A stretch of 55,365 bases of DNA, from assembly GCA_017984215.1 (NCBI GenBank), contig JAGOAA010000011.1, forward strand, positions 1-55,365, read 5' to 3'. Of the stretch, positions 8,639 through 17,213 are shown in pieces. Source of the stretch: Cytophagaceae bacterium (GTDB taxonomy: Bacteria > Bacteroidota > Bacteroidia > Cytophagales > Spirosomataceae). The position numbers and the translations under genes are program-made. Every line of letters begins with the position of its first letter. Positions within the stretch are counted from its first letter, which is position 1. The notes under the pieces were generated by a model. It ran no database searches. It worked only from the letters and a program-made list of their open reading frames with translations, and was not told the origin of the DNA.

Positions 8639-9628
8639 TTAATCCATAATAAACTTCTTGAACACTTGAAAAGCTTTTCCACTTTCCAACGATTCTTTCG
8701 CCATGGCAAAGCCATCCACTAAGGATGGTGCTTTCTCGGCAACCCAAAGCGCCGCACCTGCATTCGCAAGTACTGCATTCGTTTGTGCAGGCGTACCCTC
8801 TCGTTGCAAAATCTTATACAACATATTCGCCGACTCCTCCACATTCGCTCCACCGAACAACTCGGACTGTTGCACATATTCACAGCCTAATGCTGTTGGT
8901 GTATAAACTTGTCGGCCTGCAGCCGTCTCCAAACGAAAATTAGAAGTCAAGGAAATTTCATCATACCCATCCTCTGCATAAACGATGCCGTATTTCTTAC
9001 TCGAGTCTTTGAAAAAACCGGCATACAAATCGAACACCTCTGGCGAGTACACGCCGGTTAATTGCTTATTAACATTCGCTGGGTTTAACAAGGGTCCTAG
9101 CAAATTAAAGAACGTTTTCATCCCTAATTCTTTCCGAATTGGCCCTACATAACGCATGGCTGGATGGAACAAAGGTGCATGCAAAAAGCACATCCCAGCG
9201 GTTTCCATTTTACGTTTCAAGATTTTGGGATCATTGTTAAATTTCAAGCCTAAAAATTCCAATACCGTCGAAGATCCTACCGAAGAAGATACCCCGTGGT
9301 TCCCGTGTTTGGCAATCTTTTGACCGGCACCCACAATAACAAAGGAAGAAGTCGTACTAATGTTGAAGGTATCCTTACCATCACCACCTGTTCCGCAAAC
9401 ATCCATGGCATCGAACTCCGACAAATCAATCGTAACTGCCAAGTCCAACATGGCCGAAACAAATCCCTTTAACTCTTGCACCAGTATTGGATGGTACCAA
9501 TAAGATGATAAAAATGCGGCAATTTGGCTAGGGTTTACGCCGCCATTCCCGATTTGTAATAATACCTCATGCGCCTCTTGTTCTGACAACGCCTCACCAC
9601 TCACTCTTCTTTCTAGAACCTTCTTCAT
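8639..9628 (-). CDS. trpD: Anthranilate phosphoribosyltransferase
   Basis: The 329-residue enzyme transfers phosphoribose from PRPP to anthranilate. The PRPP-binding motif DVCGTGGDGKDTFNIST is present near residue 75, followed by KHGNHGVSSSVGSS and the metal-binding-region DEISL. The start codon lies one base after the trpG stop codon. It is monofunctional, not fused to TrpG. Confidence 0.97.
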   Translation of the reverse strand: MKKVLERRVSGEALSEQEAHEVLLQIGNGGVNPSQIAAFLSSYWYHPILVQELKGFVSAMLDLAVTIDLSEFDAMDVCGTGGDGKDTFNISTTSSFVIVGAGQKIAKHGNHGVSSSVGSSTVLEFLGLKFNNDPKILKRKMETAGMCFLHAPLFHPAMRYVGPIRKELGMKTFFNLLGPLLNPANVNKQLTGVYSPEVFDLYAGFFKDSSKKYGIVYAEDGYDEISLTSNFRLETAAGRQVYTPTALGCEYVQQSELFGGANVEESANMLYKILQREGTPAQTNAVLANAGAALWVAEKAPSLVDGFAMAKESLESGKAFQVFKKFIMD

Positions 9629-9629
9629 T

Positions 9630-10196
9630 TTATTTCATCCAATTTTTAATCATTTGTAAACCATGTTGCGTCAAATAGGCTTCCGGGTGAAATTGCACCC
9701 CACGAACATCAAATTGCTGATGCGCCTCCGCTAACACATAACCTTTATCATCTTGGGCCGTAATCTTCAAATCACTCGGCATTGAACCGGGAATCACGGT
9801 CCATGAATGGTAGCGACAAACCTCGAAACGAGATGGAATATCCGAGAATAAACGCTCTGTCGGGTCAATCACTTGACACTCCGTCGTCACGCCATGCAAT
9901 ACCTCGCCCATATTCTGCAATTCAGATCCAAAAGCCTCCGCAATGGCCTGATGACCTAAGCAAACACCTAATATCTTTTTGGTCGACTTATATTCTTTCA
10001 ACAAATCCATCATAATTCCTGCTTCCGAAGGAATCCCAGGACCTGGAGAAAGGAGGATTTGATCATATTTACCTACTTCCTCTAGGCTAATTTTATCATT
10101 GCGAAACACATCCACATTCGCACCTAATTCCTTCAAAAGGTATACCAAATTGTACACGAAGGAATCATAATTATCTAAAACCAATATGTTCTTCAT
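9630..10196 (-). CDS. trpG: Anthranilate synthase component II (glutamine amidotransferase)
   Basis: The 188-residue class I amidotransferase has the oxyanion motif LSPGPGIP, the nucleophile Cys in GVCLGHQAIAE near residue 79, and the catalytic His-Glu pair in GVQFHPEAYLT. It supplies ammonia to TrpE. Family members can also serve PabB, but its place between trpE (6-base gap) and trpD supports a role in tryptophan synthesis. Confidence 0.95.
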   Translation of the reverse strand: MKNILVLDNYDSFVYNLVYLLKELGANVDVFRNDKISLEEVGKYDQILLSPGPGIPSEAGIMMDLLKEYKSTKKILGVCLGHQAIAEAFGSELQNMGEVLHGVTTECQVIDPTERLFSDIPSRFEVCRYHSWTVIPGSMPSDLKITAQDDKGYVLAEAHQQFDVRGVQFHPEAYLTQHGLQMIKNWMK

Positions 10197-10202
10197 GTTC
10201 TC

Positions 10203-11612
10203 TTATGCTAAGTTCTCCGCAACTTCCAATGCACGACGCAAAGCTGCTAATTTATTGTGTATTTCTTGCATTTCACTTGCTACGACCGATTTGGCAACAA
10301 CACCCATCCCTGCTTGGAAAAACAAGGTATTTCCTTTGCTTAAAAAGGTACGAATCGCAATGGCATGATTAAAATTCCCTTGAAAATCCATGAAACCAAT
10401 CGCTCCCCCGTAAATCGCACGGTTCGTTGGCTCTAACCGATTAATAATCGTCATCGCATTGTGTTTCGGCGCACCACTTAAGGTTCCCGCAGGGAAGGTA
10501 TCTGCAACCAATTGCAGAGGATTAACGCCTTTTTGCAAACGGCCTGTTACCTTAGAAACCAAATGAATCACATGAGAGAAAAATTGGACTTCCTTAAACG
10601 TTTCTACTTTGACATGATCCGCACTTCTACTTAAGTCGTTGCGGGCTAAATCGACCAACATCACATGTTCCGCAGTTTCTTTCGGATCTGCCAAAAGCTC
10701 TTGTGCAAGTTCCGCATCACGAGCATCATCCCCTGAGCGTCGAAACGTTCCCGCAATGGGATGAATTTCAGCCACATCCCCATCAATTTTAATCTGCTTT
10801 TCTGGAGAAGCACCAAAAATCCGGTATTGCTCGTAATCAAAATAGAACAGATACGGTGAAGGGTTCACGGAACGCAAGGCGCGGTAGACTTGGAAATCAT
10901 CTCCTTTAAACCCTTGTGCAAAGCGACGAGAAGGAACAATTTGGAAAACATCCCCGCGCAAACAATGTTTGATACAGGTTTCTACAATCTCCTTCACTTG
11001 ATCATCATTCAAATTACTGACCTCATCTCCTACGCGCTCGAATCGTTCCGAGTCGTAATGCGGCATATTTAATAAATAGGTAATCGTATCAAATGTAGGT
11101 TCCGTCCCATCGTAACTATGTGCATAAAGCGACATCTGGTTATTGAAGTGATTCACCGCAACGACGTACCGGTATACGTAATAGCGAATCGAAGGAATTT
11201 CCGTTTCAGGATTTTTCGCTTGAATCTCGATGTCCTCAAAATAAGTTACGGCATCATAAGATATATGGCCAAATAACCCATTGGCCATCGGAGAATCCCC
11301 TTTTTCTTTTGGAAAATCAAAGCGATCGGCAAAGGCCTTTAGTGCTTGAACGGCATCCCGACGATTCGTCAAGGTGAAATTTTCAACAGACCCGTCTGGG
11401 AATTTTTGGGTAACCTGGGAATCCGTTAATTCAAATGAAGCAACAGGGTCAAAGGCAATATGTGAAAATCCATGCTCCCGACCGTGGTAATCGGCCGATT
11501 CCAGGATCACTGAATTTTTGAAATTATTACGAATTTTCATGAAAATGCCGATTGGCGTGAGGGTATCAGCCAATAGGGTTTTTCTCGCAGTTCGTATTTG
11601 TATTGTAGACAT
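10203..11612 (-). CDS. trpE: Anthranilate synthase component I
   Basis: The 469-residue chorismate-binding enzyme makes anthranilate. The C-terminal catalytic domain contains IVPSRRFAQGF, IHPIAGTFRRSGDD, LVDLARNDLSR, VTGRLQKG, FPAGTLSGAPK and AIRTF. The ATG at 11612 gives the start MSTIQIRTARK; an in-frame TTG five codons earlier is less likely. It is the first structural gene of the operon and lies just after an attenuator with a Trp-rich leader peptide. The N-terminal Leu-Leu-Glu-Ser type Trp feedback site is seen as SVILESAD. Confidence 0.96.
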   Translation of the reverse strand: MSTIQIRTARKTLLADTLTPIGIFMKIRNNFKNSVILESADYHGREHGFSHIAFDPVASFELTDSQVTQKFPDGSVENFTLTNRRDAVQALKAFADRFDFPKEKGDSPMANGLFGHISYDAVTYFEDIEIQAKNPETEIPSIRYYVYRYVVAVNHFNNQMSLYAHSYDGTEPTFDTITYLLNMPHYDSERFERVGDEVSNLNDDQVKEIVETCIKHCLRGDVFQIVPSRRFAQGFKGDDFQVYRALRSVNPSPYLFYFDYEQYRIFGASPEKQIKIDGDVAEIHPIAGTFRRSGDDARDAELAQELLADPKETAEHVMLVDLARNDLSRSADHVKVETFKEVQFFSHVIHLVSKVTGRLQKGVNPLQLVADTFPAGTLSGAPKHNAMTIINRLEPTNRAIYGGAIGFMDFQGNFNHAIAIRTFLSKGNTLFFQAGMGVVAKSVVASEMQEIHNKLAALRRALEVAENLA

Positions 11613-11631
11613 GTTTTCTAGGGACAAAATT

Positions 11632-11661
11632 AAAAAAGGCTTACTGAGAACAGCAAGCCTT
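11632..11661 (-). terminator. trp attenuator terminator
   Basis: On the minus strand a hairpin pairs aaggctt (7 bp, 11655-11661) with aagcctt (11636-11642), with three further pairs (ctg/cag) inside a single mismatch and a tetraloop. It is followed by six T residues and ends about 20 bases before the trpE ATG. This is the 3:4 terminator of the trp leader. Confidence 0.85.
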
Positions 11662-11700
11662 TGGTAAACATATCATGTACACACAGCGAAACTGTTCAAG
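11646..11700 (-). promoter_or_regulatory. trp antiterminator (2:3) pairing segments
   Basis: GAACAGT (about 11691-11697) can pair with GCTGTTC (about 11648-11654), a 7-bp helix with one G-U pair. Forming it removes the left arm of the terminator hairpin. A 1:2 pause hairpin, CAAGG (11711-11715) with CCTTG (11697-11701), overlaps the end of the leader peptide. The alternatives fit the classical attenuation model. The pairings were found by eye and no folding energy was computed. Confidence 0.6.
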
Positions 11701-11706
11701 GAAATA

Positions 11707-11748
11707 TTAGCCTTGCCACCAGTTTTTGTTGTATGCTGCTTTTGTCAT
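11707..11748 (-). CDS. trpL: trp operon leader peptide
   Basis: A 13-residue reading frame, MTKAAYNKNWWQG, starts with ATG at 11748 and stops with TAA at 11707. Two adjacent Trp codons (TGG TGG) sit just before the stop, in a very rare-codon-rich position for a random short frame. It lies between a consensus promoter and a terminator hairpin upstream of trpE. It should sense charged tRNA-Trp: a ribosome stalled at the Trp codons would favour the antiterminator. Too short for routine gene finding. Confidence 0.85.
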   Translation of the reverse strand: MTKAAYNKNWWQG

Positions 11749-11766
11749 TTTTGTATTTATTTGATG

Positions 11767-11796
11767 CAAATGTAAACTGAAATCTCTTAATTCAAA
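11767..11796 (-). promoter_or_regulatory. trp operon promoter
   Basis: TTTG (11793-11796), an 18-base spacer and TACATTTG (11767-11774) match the Bacteroidota promoter. It lies 18 bases upstream of the trpL ATG and just after the VOC gene stop, so the leader transcript would be about 150 bases before trpE. Confidence 0.8.
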
Positions 11797-11799
11797 ATT

Positions 11800-12183
11800 T
11801 TAGCCAATTAAATCCCACAAATTTCCGTATAAATCCTCAAATACCAGCACTTTACCATATTCTTCGACCACAGGACCGCGCACAATTTTGATGTTGTGTT
11901 TGAGCAAATTTTGATGGTCTTTTTCGAAATCATCGGTATGCAAAAATAAGAAAACACGCCCGCCCGTTTGGTTGCCCACACGGGATTTTTGCTCATCGGT
12001 CGCAGCTTTGGCCAATAACAATTGGCAAGAACCCTCACCGGAAGGCTGTACTAATACCCAGCGTTTCACATCACTCAAACGCGTGTCTTCTATCAAGGTA
12101 AAACCCAGCTTCTCCGTATACCAAGCGATGGCTTCGTCGTAATCGGCGACCACAAGGGCGATGTGCATGAGGCGATGGTTCAT
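11800..12183 (-). CDS. VOC (glyoxalase/bleomycin resistance) family protein
   Basis: The 127-residue protein has the paired beta-alpha-beta-beta-beta fold of the vicinal oxygen chelate superfamily: MHIALVVADYDEAIAWYTEKLGF at the start and RGPVVEEYGKVLVFEDLYGN at the end. Candidate metal ligands are the N-terminal His, the Glu in FEDLYGN, and a His in FLHTDD. The substrate is not predictable; members include glyoxalase I and resistance proteins. It lies immediately upstream of the trp promoter on the same strand and downstream of purB, and need not be functionally linked to either. Confidence 0.85.
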   Translation of the reverse strand: MNHRLMHIALVVADYDEAIAWYTEKLGFTLIEDTRLSDVKRWVLVQPSGEGSCQLLLAKAATDEQKSRVGNQTGGRVFLFLHTDDFEKDHQNLLKHNIKIVRGPVVEEYGKVLVFEDLYGNLWDLIG

Positions 12184-12224
12184 AGTCGAAAGTCCGGAGG
12201 GAAAGAGTCCGGAGTGATTTAATT

Positions 12225-13580
12225 TTAGTTTTCGTCGCGGCCCACGAAATTGAATGGGCTAATTAATTTCAATTCTGCCTTAATAGCATCCGAAACGGCT
12301 AAGCCATCAATGAAGTTATGGAAAACAGCTTGGTCTATTTTGCCATGGTGACGTGTCAAATCCTTCAGCGCCTCGTAAGGTTTCGGGAACGCTTCACGAC
12401 GTAAGACCGTTTGAATCGCCTCCGCAATCACTACCCAGTTATCTTCTAAATCTTGTTGGATTTTGCTATTGTTCAATTCCAATTTACCCAAACCACGTTG
12501 CAAAGAATTCAATGAAATTACGACATGTGCCAAAGGCGTTCCTACATTACGAAGGACCGTCGAATCCGTTAAATCACGTTGTAAACGTGAGATAGGCAAT
12601 TTCGCAGCTAAGAATTCAAAGAAGGCATTCGCCATGGCTAAATTCCCCTCCGCGTTTTCGAAATCAATGGGGTTAACTTTATGCGGCATGGCAGATGAAC
12701 CGATTTCTCCCGCTTTGATTTTTTGCTTGAAATAGCCCATCGAGATGTACTGCCAAATATCACGTGACAAATCAATTAAGATGGTATCTAAACGCTTTAG
12801 TCCATCAAAATAGGCCGCCAAATTATCGTAATGCTCGATTTGTGTGGTGTATTTCGAACGCGTAATCCCAAGATTCGCGTGTAAGTTGGCCGCAAATTCC
12901 GGCCAATTAATCTCCGGAAATGATACCTGATGGGCGTTGAAATTTCCCGTTGCCCCCCCGAATTTTCCGGTAAAAGGCACTTGCGCTAATAAATCCAATT
13001 GGCGGTTTAAACGTTCAACAAAAACCTTTATTTCTTTACCTAAACGGGTTGGAGAAGCCGGTTGGCCATGCGTATGGGCCAACAAAGGAATCTCTTTCCA
13101 TTCCGTCGCATAGGCATCTAAAATGGAAACGACCGCTTGGTATGCAGGAAGAATAACTTGTTTATGTGCCTCCGCGATAGAAAGTGGGATGGCTGTATTA
13201 TTGATATCTTGAGAAGTTAGACCAAAGTGAATGAACTCAACATACGGTGTCAAATCACCTGGCAAAGCCAACATCCTATCTTTAATGAAATATTCAACGG
13301 CCTTCACATCGTGGTTGGTCACCTTTTCTGTCTCCTTAATCCATTGCGCATCGGCTTCGGTAAAATTGGTATACATCGCCCGCAAAGCTGCAAAATGTTC
13401 CTTTGGAAAACTCGCTAATGGAGCTAAGGGAATTTCACACAAGGCGATGAAGTATTCAATCTCCACACGAACGCGGTATTGTATTAACCCAAACTCGGAA
13501 AAATAAGGTGCGAGCGATTGGGTTTGGCGACGGTAACGACCATCAACGGGCGAGATTGCCGTTAGCAGATTTAATTCCAT
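12225..13580 (-). CDS. purB: Adenylosuccinate lyase
   Basis: The 451-residue fumarase/aspartase-superfamily enzyme acts twice in purine synthesis (SAICAR to AICAR, adenylosuccinate to AMP). The superfamily signature GSSAMPHKVNPIDFENAEGN is present near residue 290, with the flexible-loop serine, and THGQPASPTRLGKE contains the catalytic His. Length and start (MELNLLTAISPVDGRY) are typical of the long E. coli-like PurB. It has its own -7 box and is monocistronic or is followed by the VOC gene 41 bases later. Confidence 0.97.
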   Translation of the reverse strand: MELNLLTAISPVDGRYRRQTQSLAPYFSEFGLIQYRVRVEIEYFIALCEIPLAPLASFPKEHFAALRAMYTNFTEADAQWIKETEKVTNHDVKAVEYFIKDRMLALPGDLTPYVEFIHFGLTSQDINNTAIPLSIAEAHKQVILPAYQAVVSILDAYATEWKEIPLLAHTHGQPASPTRLGKEIKVFVERLNRQLDLLAQVPFTGKFGGATGNFNAHQVSFPEINWPEFAANLHANLGITRSKYTTQIEHYDNLAAYFDGLKRLDTILIDLSRDIWQYISMGYFKQKIKAGEIGSSAMPHKVNPIDFENAEGNLAMANAFFEFLAAKLPISRLQRDLTDSTVLRNVGTPLAHVVISLNSLQRGLGKLELNNSKIQQDLEDNWVVIAEAIQTVLRREAFPKPYEALKDLTRHHGKIDQAVFHNFIDGLAVSDAIKAELKLISPFNFVGRDEN

Positions 13581-13597
13581 AAGTTCTATTCAAAGCG

Positions 13598-13605
13598 CAA
13601 AGGTA
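13598..13605 (-). promoter_or_regulatory. purB -7 box
   Basis: TACCTTTG on the minus strand matches TAnnTTTG and lies 17 bases upstream of the purB ATG. No clear -33 element at the usual spacing. Confidence 0.5.
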
Positions 13606-13638
13606 CAACATTTTAAAAAATTATCCGTAATTTCAAGC

Positions 13639-14667
13639 ATGTTACAGCCCAGATATCTTTCGGTCGTTTTAGCATTGGTCATAGCCATTGTGACAACGGC
13701 GTTTCTATCGTTTATTCCGAGTTCCGATTTAGTCACGATGACCATTGGATTTATCAGCTGTTTTATATTCGGATCAATATTGATATATTTTGCCCTCGAT
13801 TATTTAGTTTTTCAAGAGGTAAACTCTTTGTATGACCGAATCAAACAGATCAAAAAGAAAGATTTCAGTGTCACTCCGCGCAAACAATTAGTCGAAAAAG
13901 AGAACCCGATTGAACTCTTAAGAAAGGAGTTAAATACCTACGTCGCGACTAAAGAAGGCGAGGTACAAGATTTAAAAAAGGCTGCCAAATACCGCCAAGA
14001 ATTTTTAGCAGATGTATCTCATGAGCTGAAAACACCCATTTTCGCGGCTCAGGGATTTGTCCATACGCTTTTAGACAATCCGGATGAGGATCTCGAAATT
14101 CGCACAAAATTTTTAGAGAAGGCCGCCAAAAGTTTGGATGGGCTAGACAGTTTGGTACAAGATTTGCTGACGGTTTCCCAAATTGAAACTGGGGCTATAA
14201 AAATTGAGAAAAAGAAGATTAATCTTCGCCCCTTGATCGAAGAGATTTTCGAACAAGTAGAAGCAAAAGCAAAAAAACGGGAGGTCTCGTTAAAACTCAT
14301 CGCCCCGAAAGGCGAAATTCAAGTAAAAGCAGATACTCAGCGAATTTCGCAAGTCATTCTAAACCTCGTTGTCAATGCAATTAAGTACGGCAAGGAAAAA
14401 GGTCTTGTTCAAATTATTATTAATGAAAAGAAAAAGGCCTATACCATTTCAGTGGTCGACAACGGCCCAGGTATCCCCGAAGAACATTTGCACCGCATCT
14501 TCGAGCGATTCTATCGTGTAGATAAGAGCCGAGCAAAAAACTCGGGAGGTACAGGTTTAGGCTTATCGATTGTCAAACACATCGTTCAGGCGCACAACAG
14601 CAAGATTTCCGTGCAGTCGGAAGAGAATAAAGGGACTCGGTTTGAGTTCAAGTTGGAGAAAGCCTAA
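13639..14667 (+). CDS. Sensor histidine kinase, PhoR-like
   Basis: The 342-residue protein has two N-terminal membrane helices (about residues 8-27 and 32-53) with almost no periplasmic loop. The H-box FLADVSHELKTPI follows near residue 120, then the N-box NLVVNAIKYG, G1 VVDNGPGIP, F-box FERFYRVDKSR and G2 GGTGLGLSIVKHI. All ATP-binding and phosphoacceptor motifs are intact. With hardly any sensor domain outside the membrane it may sense an intramembrane or partner-protein signal. No response regulator is adjacent, so the partner is elsewhere. Confidence 0.93.
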   Translation: MLQPRYLSVVLALVIAIVTTAFLSFIPSSDLVTMTIGFISCFIFGSILIYFALDYLVFQEVNSLYDRIKQIKKKDFSVTPRKQLVEKENPIELLRKELNTYVATKEGEVQDLKKAAKYRQEFLADVSHELKTPIFAAQGFVHTLLDNPDEDLEIRTKFLEKAAKSLDGLDSLVQDLLTVSQIETGAIKIEKKKINLRPLIEEIFEQVEAKAKKREVSLKLIAPKGEIQVKADTQRISQVILNLVVNAIKYGKEKGLVQIIINEKKKAYTISVVDNGPGIPEEHLHRIFERFYRVDKSRAKNSGGTGLGLSIVKHIVQAHNSKISVQSEENKGTRFEFKLEKA

Positions 14668-14708
14668 AGCAGCAACGCGATTCATTGCATTTGTATTCCT
14701 GCCTGTTT

Positions 14709-14790
14709 CGACGCGATACAAAATCAAAAAAAAAGACGCGAAGTGTCGCGTCTCTACAAAACAAAAGGAGACGCGATAATTTGCGTCTCC
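14709..14790. repeat. Cluster of gacgcg palindromic repeats, copy set A
   Basis: Two hairpins of the same family sit side by side: agacgcga / tcgcgtct (14734-14753, 4-base loop) and ggagacgc / gcgtctcc (14767-14790, 8-base loop), with a degenerate third copy, cgacgcgataca, at 14709. They fill the gap between the convergent kinase and prfA genes. The same family recurs at 19091-19211. Confidence 0.8.
14726..14753 (-). terminator. Repeat-derived terminator after prfA
   Basis: Read on the minus strand, the 8-bp hairpin at 14734-14753 is followed by nine T residues (A-run 14726-14734). It lies 45 bases after the prfA stop codon, so the repeat probably serves as its terminator. Confidence 0.65.
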
Positions 14791-14797
14791 ACTATTT

Positions 14798-15868
14798 CTA
14801 TAACGCCCCTTCCGTCAAGCGTTCTGCATTTTCTGCGATACGTAATTGCTCGATGAATTCAGCAATTTCTCCATCCATAACCGTAGGCAAATTATATACC
14901 GTCAAACCAATACGGTGATCCGTTACGCGGCCTTGTGGGTAATTGTAGGTACGGATTTTATCCGAACGGTCACCTGTGCCAACCATCGATTTCCGATTGC
15001 CCGCAATTTCTGCATTCCGTTTCGCTAATTCAATTTCATATAGACGAGACCGTAATACCGTCATCGCTTTATCAAAGTTCTTAATTTGTGAACGTTCATC
15101 TTGACATTGCACGACCAATCCCGAAGGAATGTGTGTCACTCGCACAGCCGAATACGTTGTATTTACAGATTGACCACCTGCTCCGGATGAACAGAATGTA
15201 TCTTTTCGGATATCATTCATGTTGATTTGCACATCAACCTCATCTGCCTCTGGCATCACGGCTACTGTAGCGGCCGAAGTATGAATACGTCCTGCTGATT
15301 CGGTGGCAGGAACACGCTGCACGCGGTGTACACCCGACTCAAACTTCAATTTAGCATAGACATCTTCGCCTTGAACCGAGATAATGATTTCTTTATATCC
15401 ACCGGCTGTTCCGTCAGTAAAGTCCATGATTTGGAAAGTCCAACCCTGCTTTTCCGCAAAACGTTGGTACATACGGAATAGGTCTCCTGCAAAAATGGAA
15501 GCTTCATCACCACCTGTACCTCCACGTATCTCAAGAATACAATCTTTCGAATCATTGGGGTCCCTAGGAATCAACATCTCTTTCAAGACTTCTTGCATTT
15601 CCTTTTCAGCAGGAACCAATTCTTCCAACTCCGCTTTCGCCATATCGCGGAAGTCTTCATCCTTTTCTGTTGCAATAACAGACTTCGCTTCATCAATGGA
15701 TTGCAACAAATTTTGGTATGCGATGTATTGCTCTACAATTTTTTGCAAGTCTTTGTATTCCTTACTTAACGTCTTGAATTTCTTCAAGTCGGAAACAATT
15801 TCCGGCATCGCAATTTGTTGTTCTACTTCGATGAATCGTTCTCGGATGGCTTCTAGCTGCTCCAGCAT
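14798..15868 (-). CDS. prfA: Peptide chain release factor 1
   Basis: The 356-residue protein contains the peptidyl-hydrolysis motif [17 protein letters not shown] near residue 225 (GGQ), which is the methylated catalytic loop of class I release factors. The region around [20 protein letters not shown] carries the PxT-type recognition tripeptide expected of RF1 (PAT), which reads UAA and UAG. There is no internal frameshift, which would mark RF2. It starts [12 protein letters not shown]. Its -7 box lies 27 bases upstream of the ATG. Confidence 0.96.
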   Translation of the reverse strand: MLEQLEAIRERFIEVEQQIAMPEIVSDLKKFKTLSKEYKDLQKIVEQYIAYQNLLQSIDEAKSVIATEKDEDFRDMAKAELEELVPAEKEMQEVLKEMLIPRDPNDSKDCILEIRGGTGGDEASIFAGDLFRMYQRFAEKQGWTFQIMDFTDGTAGGYKEIIISVQGEDVYAKLKFESGVHRVQRVPATESAGRIHTSAATVAVMPEADEVDVQINMNDIRKDTFCSSGAGGQSVNTTYSAVRVTHIPSGLVVQCQDERSQIKNFDKAMTVLRSRLYEIELAKRNAEIAGNRKSMVGTGDRSDKIRTYNYPQGRVTDHRIGLTVYNLPTVMDGEIAEFIEQLRIAENAERLTEGAL

Positions 15869-15894
15869 GTCTAATCGGGGTTAAAAAATCTCCG

Positions 15895-15902
15895 CAAAGA
15901 TA
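15895..15902 (-). promoter_or_regulatory. prfA -7 box
   Basis: TATCTTTG on the minus strand, an exact TAnnTTTG match, ends 27 bases upstream of the prfA ATG. The -33 element is unclear. Confidence 0.5.
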
Positions 15903-15915
15903 ACAATTAAATTCA

Positions 15916-15946
15916 TTGCCCTTTCTGCTCAAGATGAATACCTTTG
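15916..15946 (+). promoter_or_regulatory. Promoter of lipoprotein gene
   Basis: TTG (15916-15918), a 20-base spacer and TACCTTTG (15939-15946) match the Bacteroidota consensus. An in-frame TTG start at 15944 would lie inside this -7 box, which supports the later ATG at 15965. Confidence 0.6.
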
Positions 15947-15964
15947 TTCTTTCTCCTGAAACCC

Positions 15965-16429
15965 ATGAAAAATTCCCTCATATTACTGCTCGCTCTATCA
16001 CTTTACGGTTGTGATTTTTCCAAACGAATTGACACCACTGCGGCCGTTAAGGAAATGCGCGAAAGACAAGTCAAACGCGTATTGCCGCAAGACATTGTGA
16101 ATCAGGTAGACGTTTGGGGGAAAGAAATACAAACAGATTTAGAAAAAGGAAAGTCGGCAGACACCTTAGGCCAGAAAAACAAGGTCTTTATTGCCTCGGG
16201 GCCTACAAATATTTTAAAACAATCCATCAAAGACACCAAAATAATTGACATGCTGGAGGCCATTGATTATGGCATCGCTCAAAAACAAGACATTCCACCA
16301 AGCATCCAAAAAAATAGTACGGGTGATAGTCTTTTCTACATGTTCCCCAACGCCAAAGGTGAGGTTACCGTCATTGGATTTAGCAAAAAACAAGTCATTA
16401 TCCAGATGGATAAACCTTTGATTAAATAG
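15965..16429 (+). CDS. Hypothetical lipoprotein
   Basis: I do not recognise the family. The 154-residue protein begins MKNSLILLLALSLYGCDFSK, a lipoprotein signal with lipobox LYGC, so the mature protein is probably anchored by Cys16. The mature part is charged and mostly soluble, with a Lys/Arg/Glu-rich helix-like segment (KEMRERQVKRVLP) and a beta-rich C-terminus ending GEVTVIGFSKKQVIIQMD. It has its own promoter. Its end overlaps the convergent DUF2520 gene by 8 bases. Confidence 0.75.
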   Translation: MKNSLILLLALSLYGCDFSKRIDTTAAVKEMRERQVKRVLPQDIVNQVDVWGKEIQTDLEKGKSADTLGQKNKVFIASGPTNILKQSIKDTKIIDMLEAIDYGIAQKQDIPPSIQKNSTGDSLFYMFPNAKGEVTVIGFSKKQVIIQMDKPLIK

Positions 16430-17213
16430 GATTAGACTTCACAAGCGCCAACATATTTTTATAAATCTCCTGCATTTCAGGGCGAGACATAAATGCTTGT
16501 TGGTCGAAAACCACGCGAGAATCACTCAATTTCGCAATATCTTGGTCGGCATGTAAGGTTTGATTCGCAAAAAAAGCTTGCACATAATTTTGAACCACGC
16601 CTTGAATGAGGGTCTTGTCTAATTCGATGGACTCCAACAAGCTTTGTGCTTGCTGCCAAAGTTGTTGCGTGAATAATCCTGCCATGAGCATGGCCAAATG
16701 GATTTTCTTACGCTCTTCTCCATTCACTAAATAGATGGACTTCGAAATGTCTTTGGCTAAATGCACAAGTGTAGCTTCGGTTTCCTCTACGAGTACCTCG
16801 ATACAAATGGGCACATTTGATAAACTAATTTTGCGTTCGGATTGCAAGTGTTGAACCGGGAACAACACCCCCATTTGATTCGTGCTTTCACGCAGAGGAT
16901 CATACTGCATCATGGATTCCGTCAGCGATGCTGTACCCGCTACGAGTACCAAAGTTGCATATTTGGGAAGTAACAATTCGGGTAAAACTTGCGCATAAGC
17001 AGACTCAGGCACACAAAGGAAAAACACAGTGGAGCTTGATTCTGAAAAGTCCAAATGTTCCTGCACGCGGGCATTGTACAGATAACTAACTAAATCGCGC
17101 GCTTTTTCTGGGTCTCTACTAAAAACTTCCTGAACGCTATTTCCTGCATTTTCCAATGCTTGTGAAATATGCCATGCCACGTGCCCTGCACCGATAAATG
17201 AAATTTTAATCAT
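16422..17213 (-). CDS. DUF2520 / Rossmann-like domain protein
   Basis: The 263-residue protein has an N-terminal NAD(P)-binding fold (MIKISFIGAGHVAWHISQAL, GxGxxxW variant) and a helical C-terminal half typical of DUF2520 proteins, which resemble pyrroline-5-carboxylate and F420-dependent reductases. The reaction is unknown. The ATG at 17213 overlaps the last base of the upstream HNH stop codon (TAATG), so the two are translationally coupled. The frame extends upstream inside the HNH gene, but that start would lack the family N-terminus. Confidence 0.82.
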   Translation of the reverse strand: MIKISFIGAGHVAWHISQALENAGNSVQEVFSRDPEKARDLVSYLYNARVQEHLDFSESSSTVFFLCVPESAYAQVLPELLLPKYATLVLVAGTASLTESMMQYDPLRESTNQMGVLFPVQHLQSERKISLSNVPICIEVLVEETEATLVHLAKDISKSIYLVNGEERKKIHLAMLMAGLFTQQLWQQAQSLLESIELDKTLIQGVVQNYVQAFFANQTLHADQDIAKLSDSRVVFDQQAFMSRPEMQEIYKNMLALVKSNPI

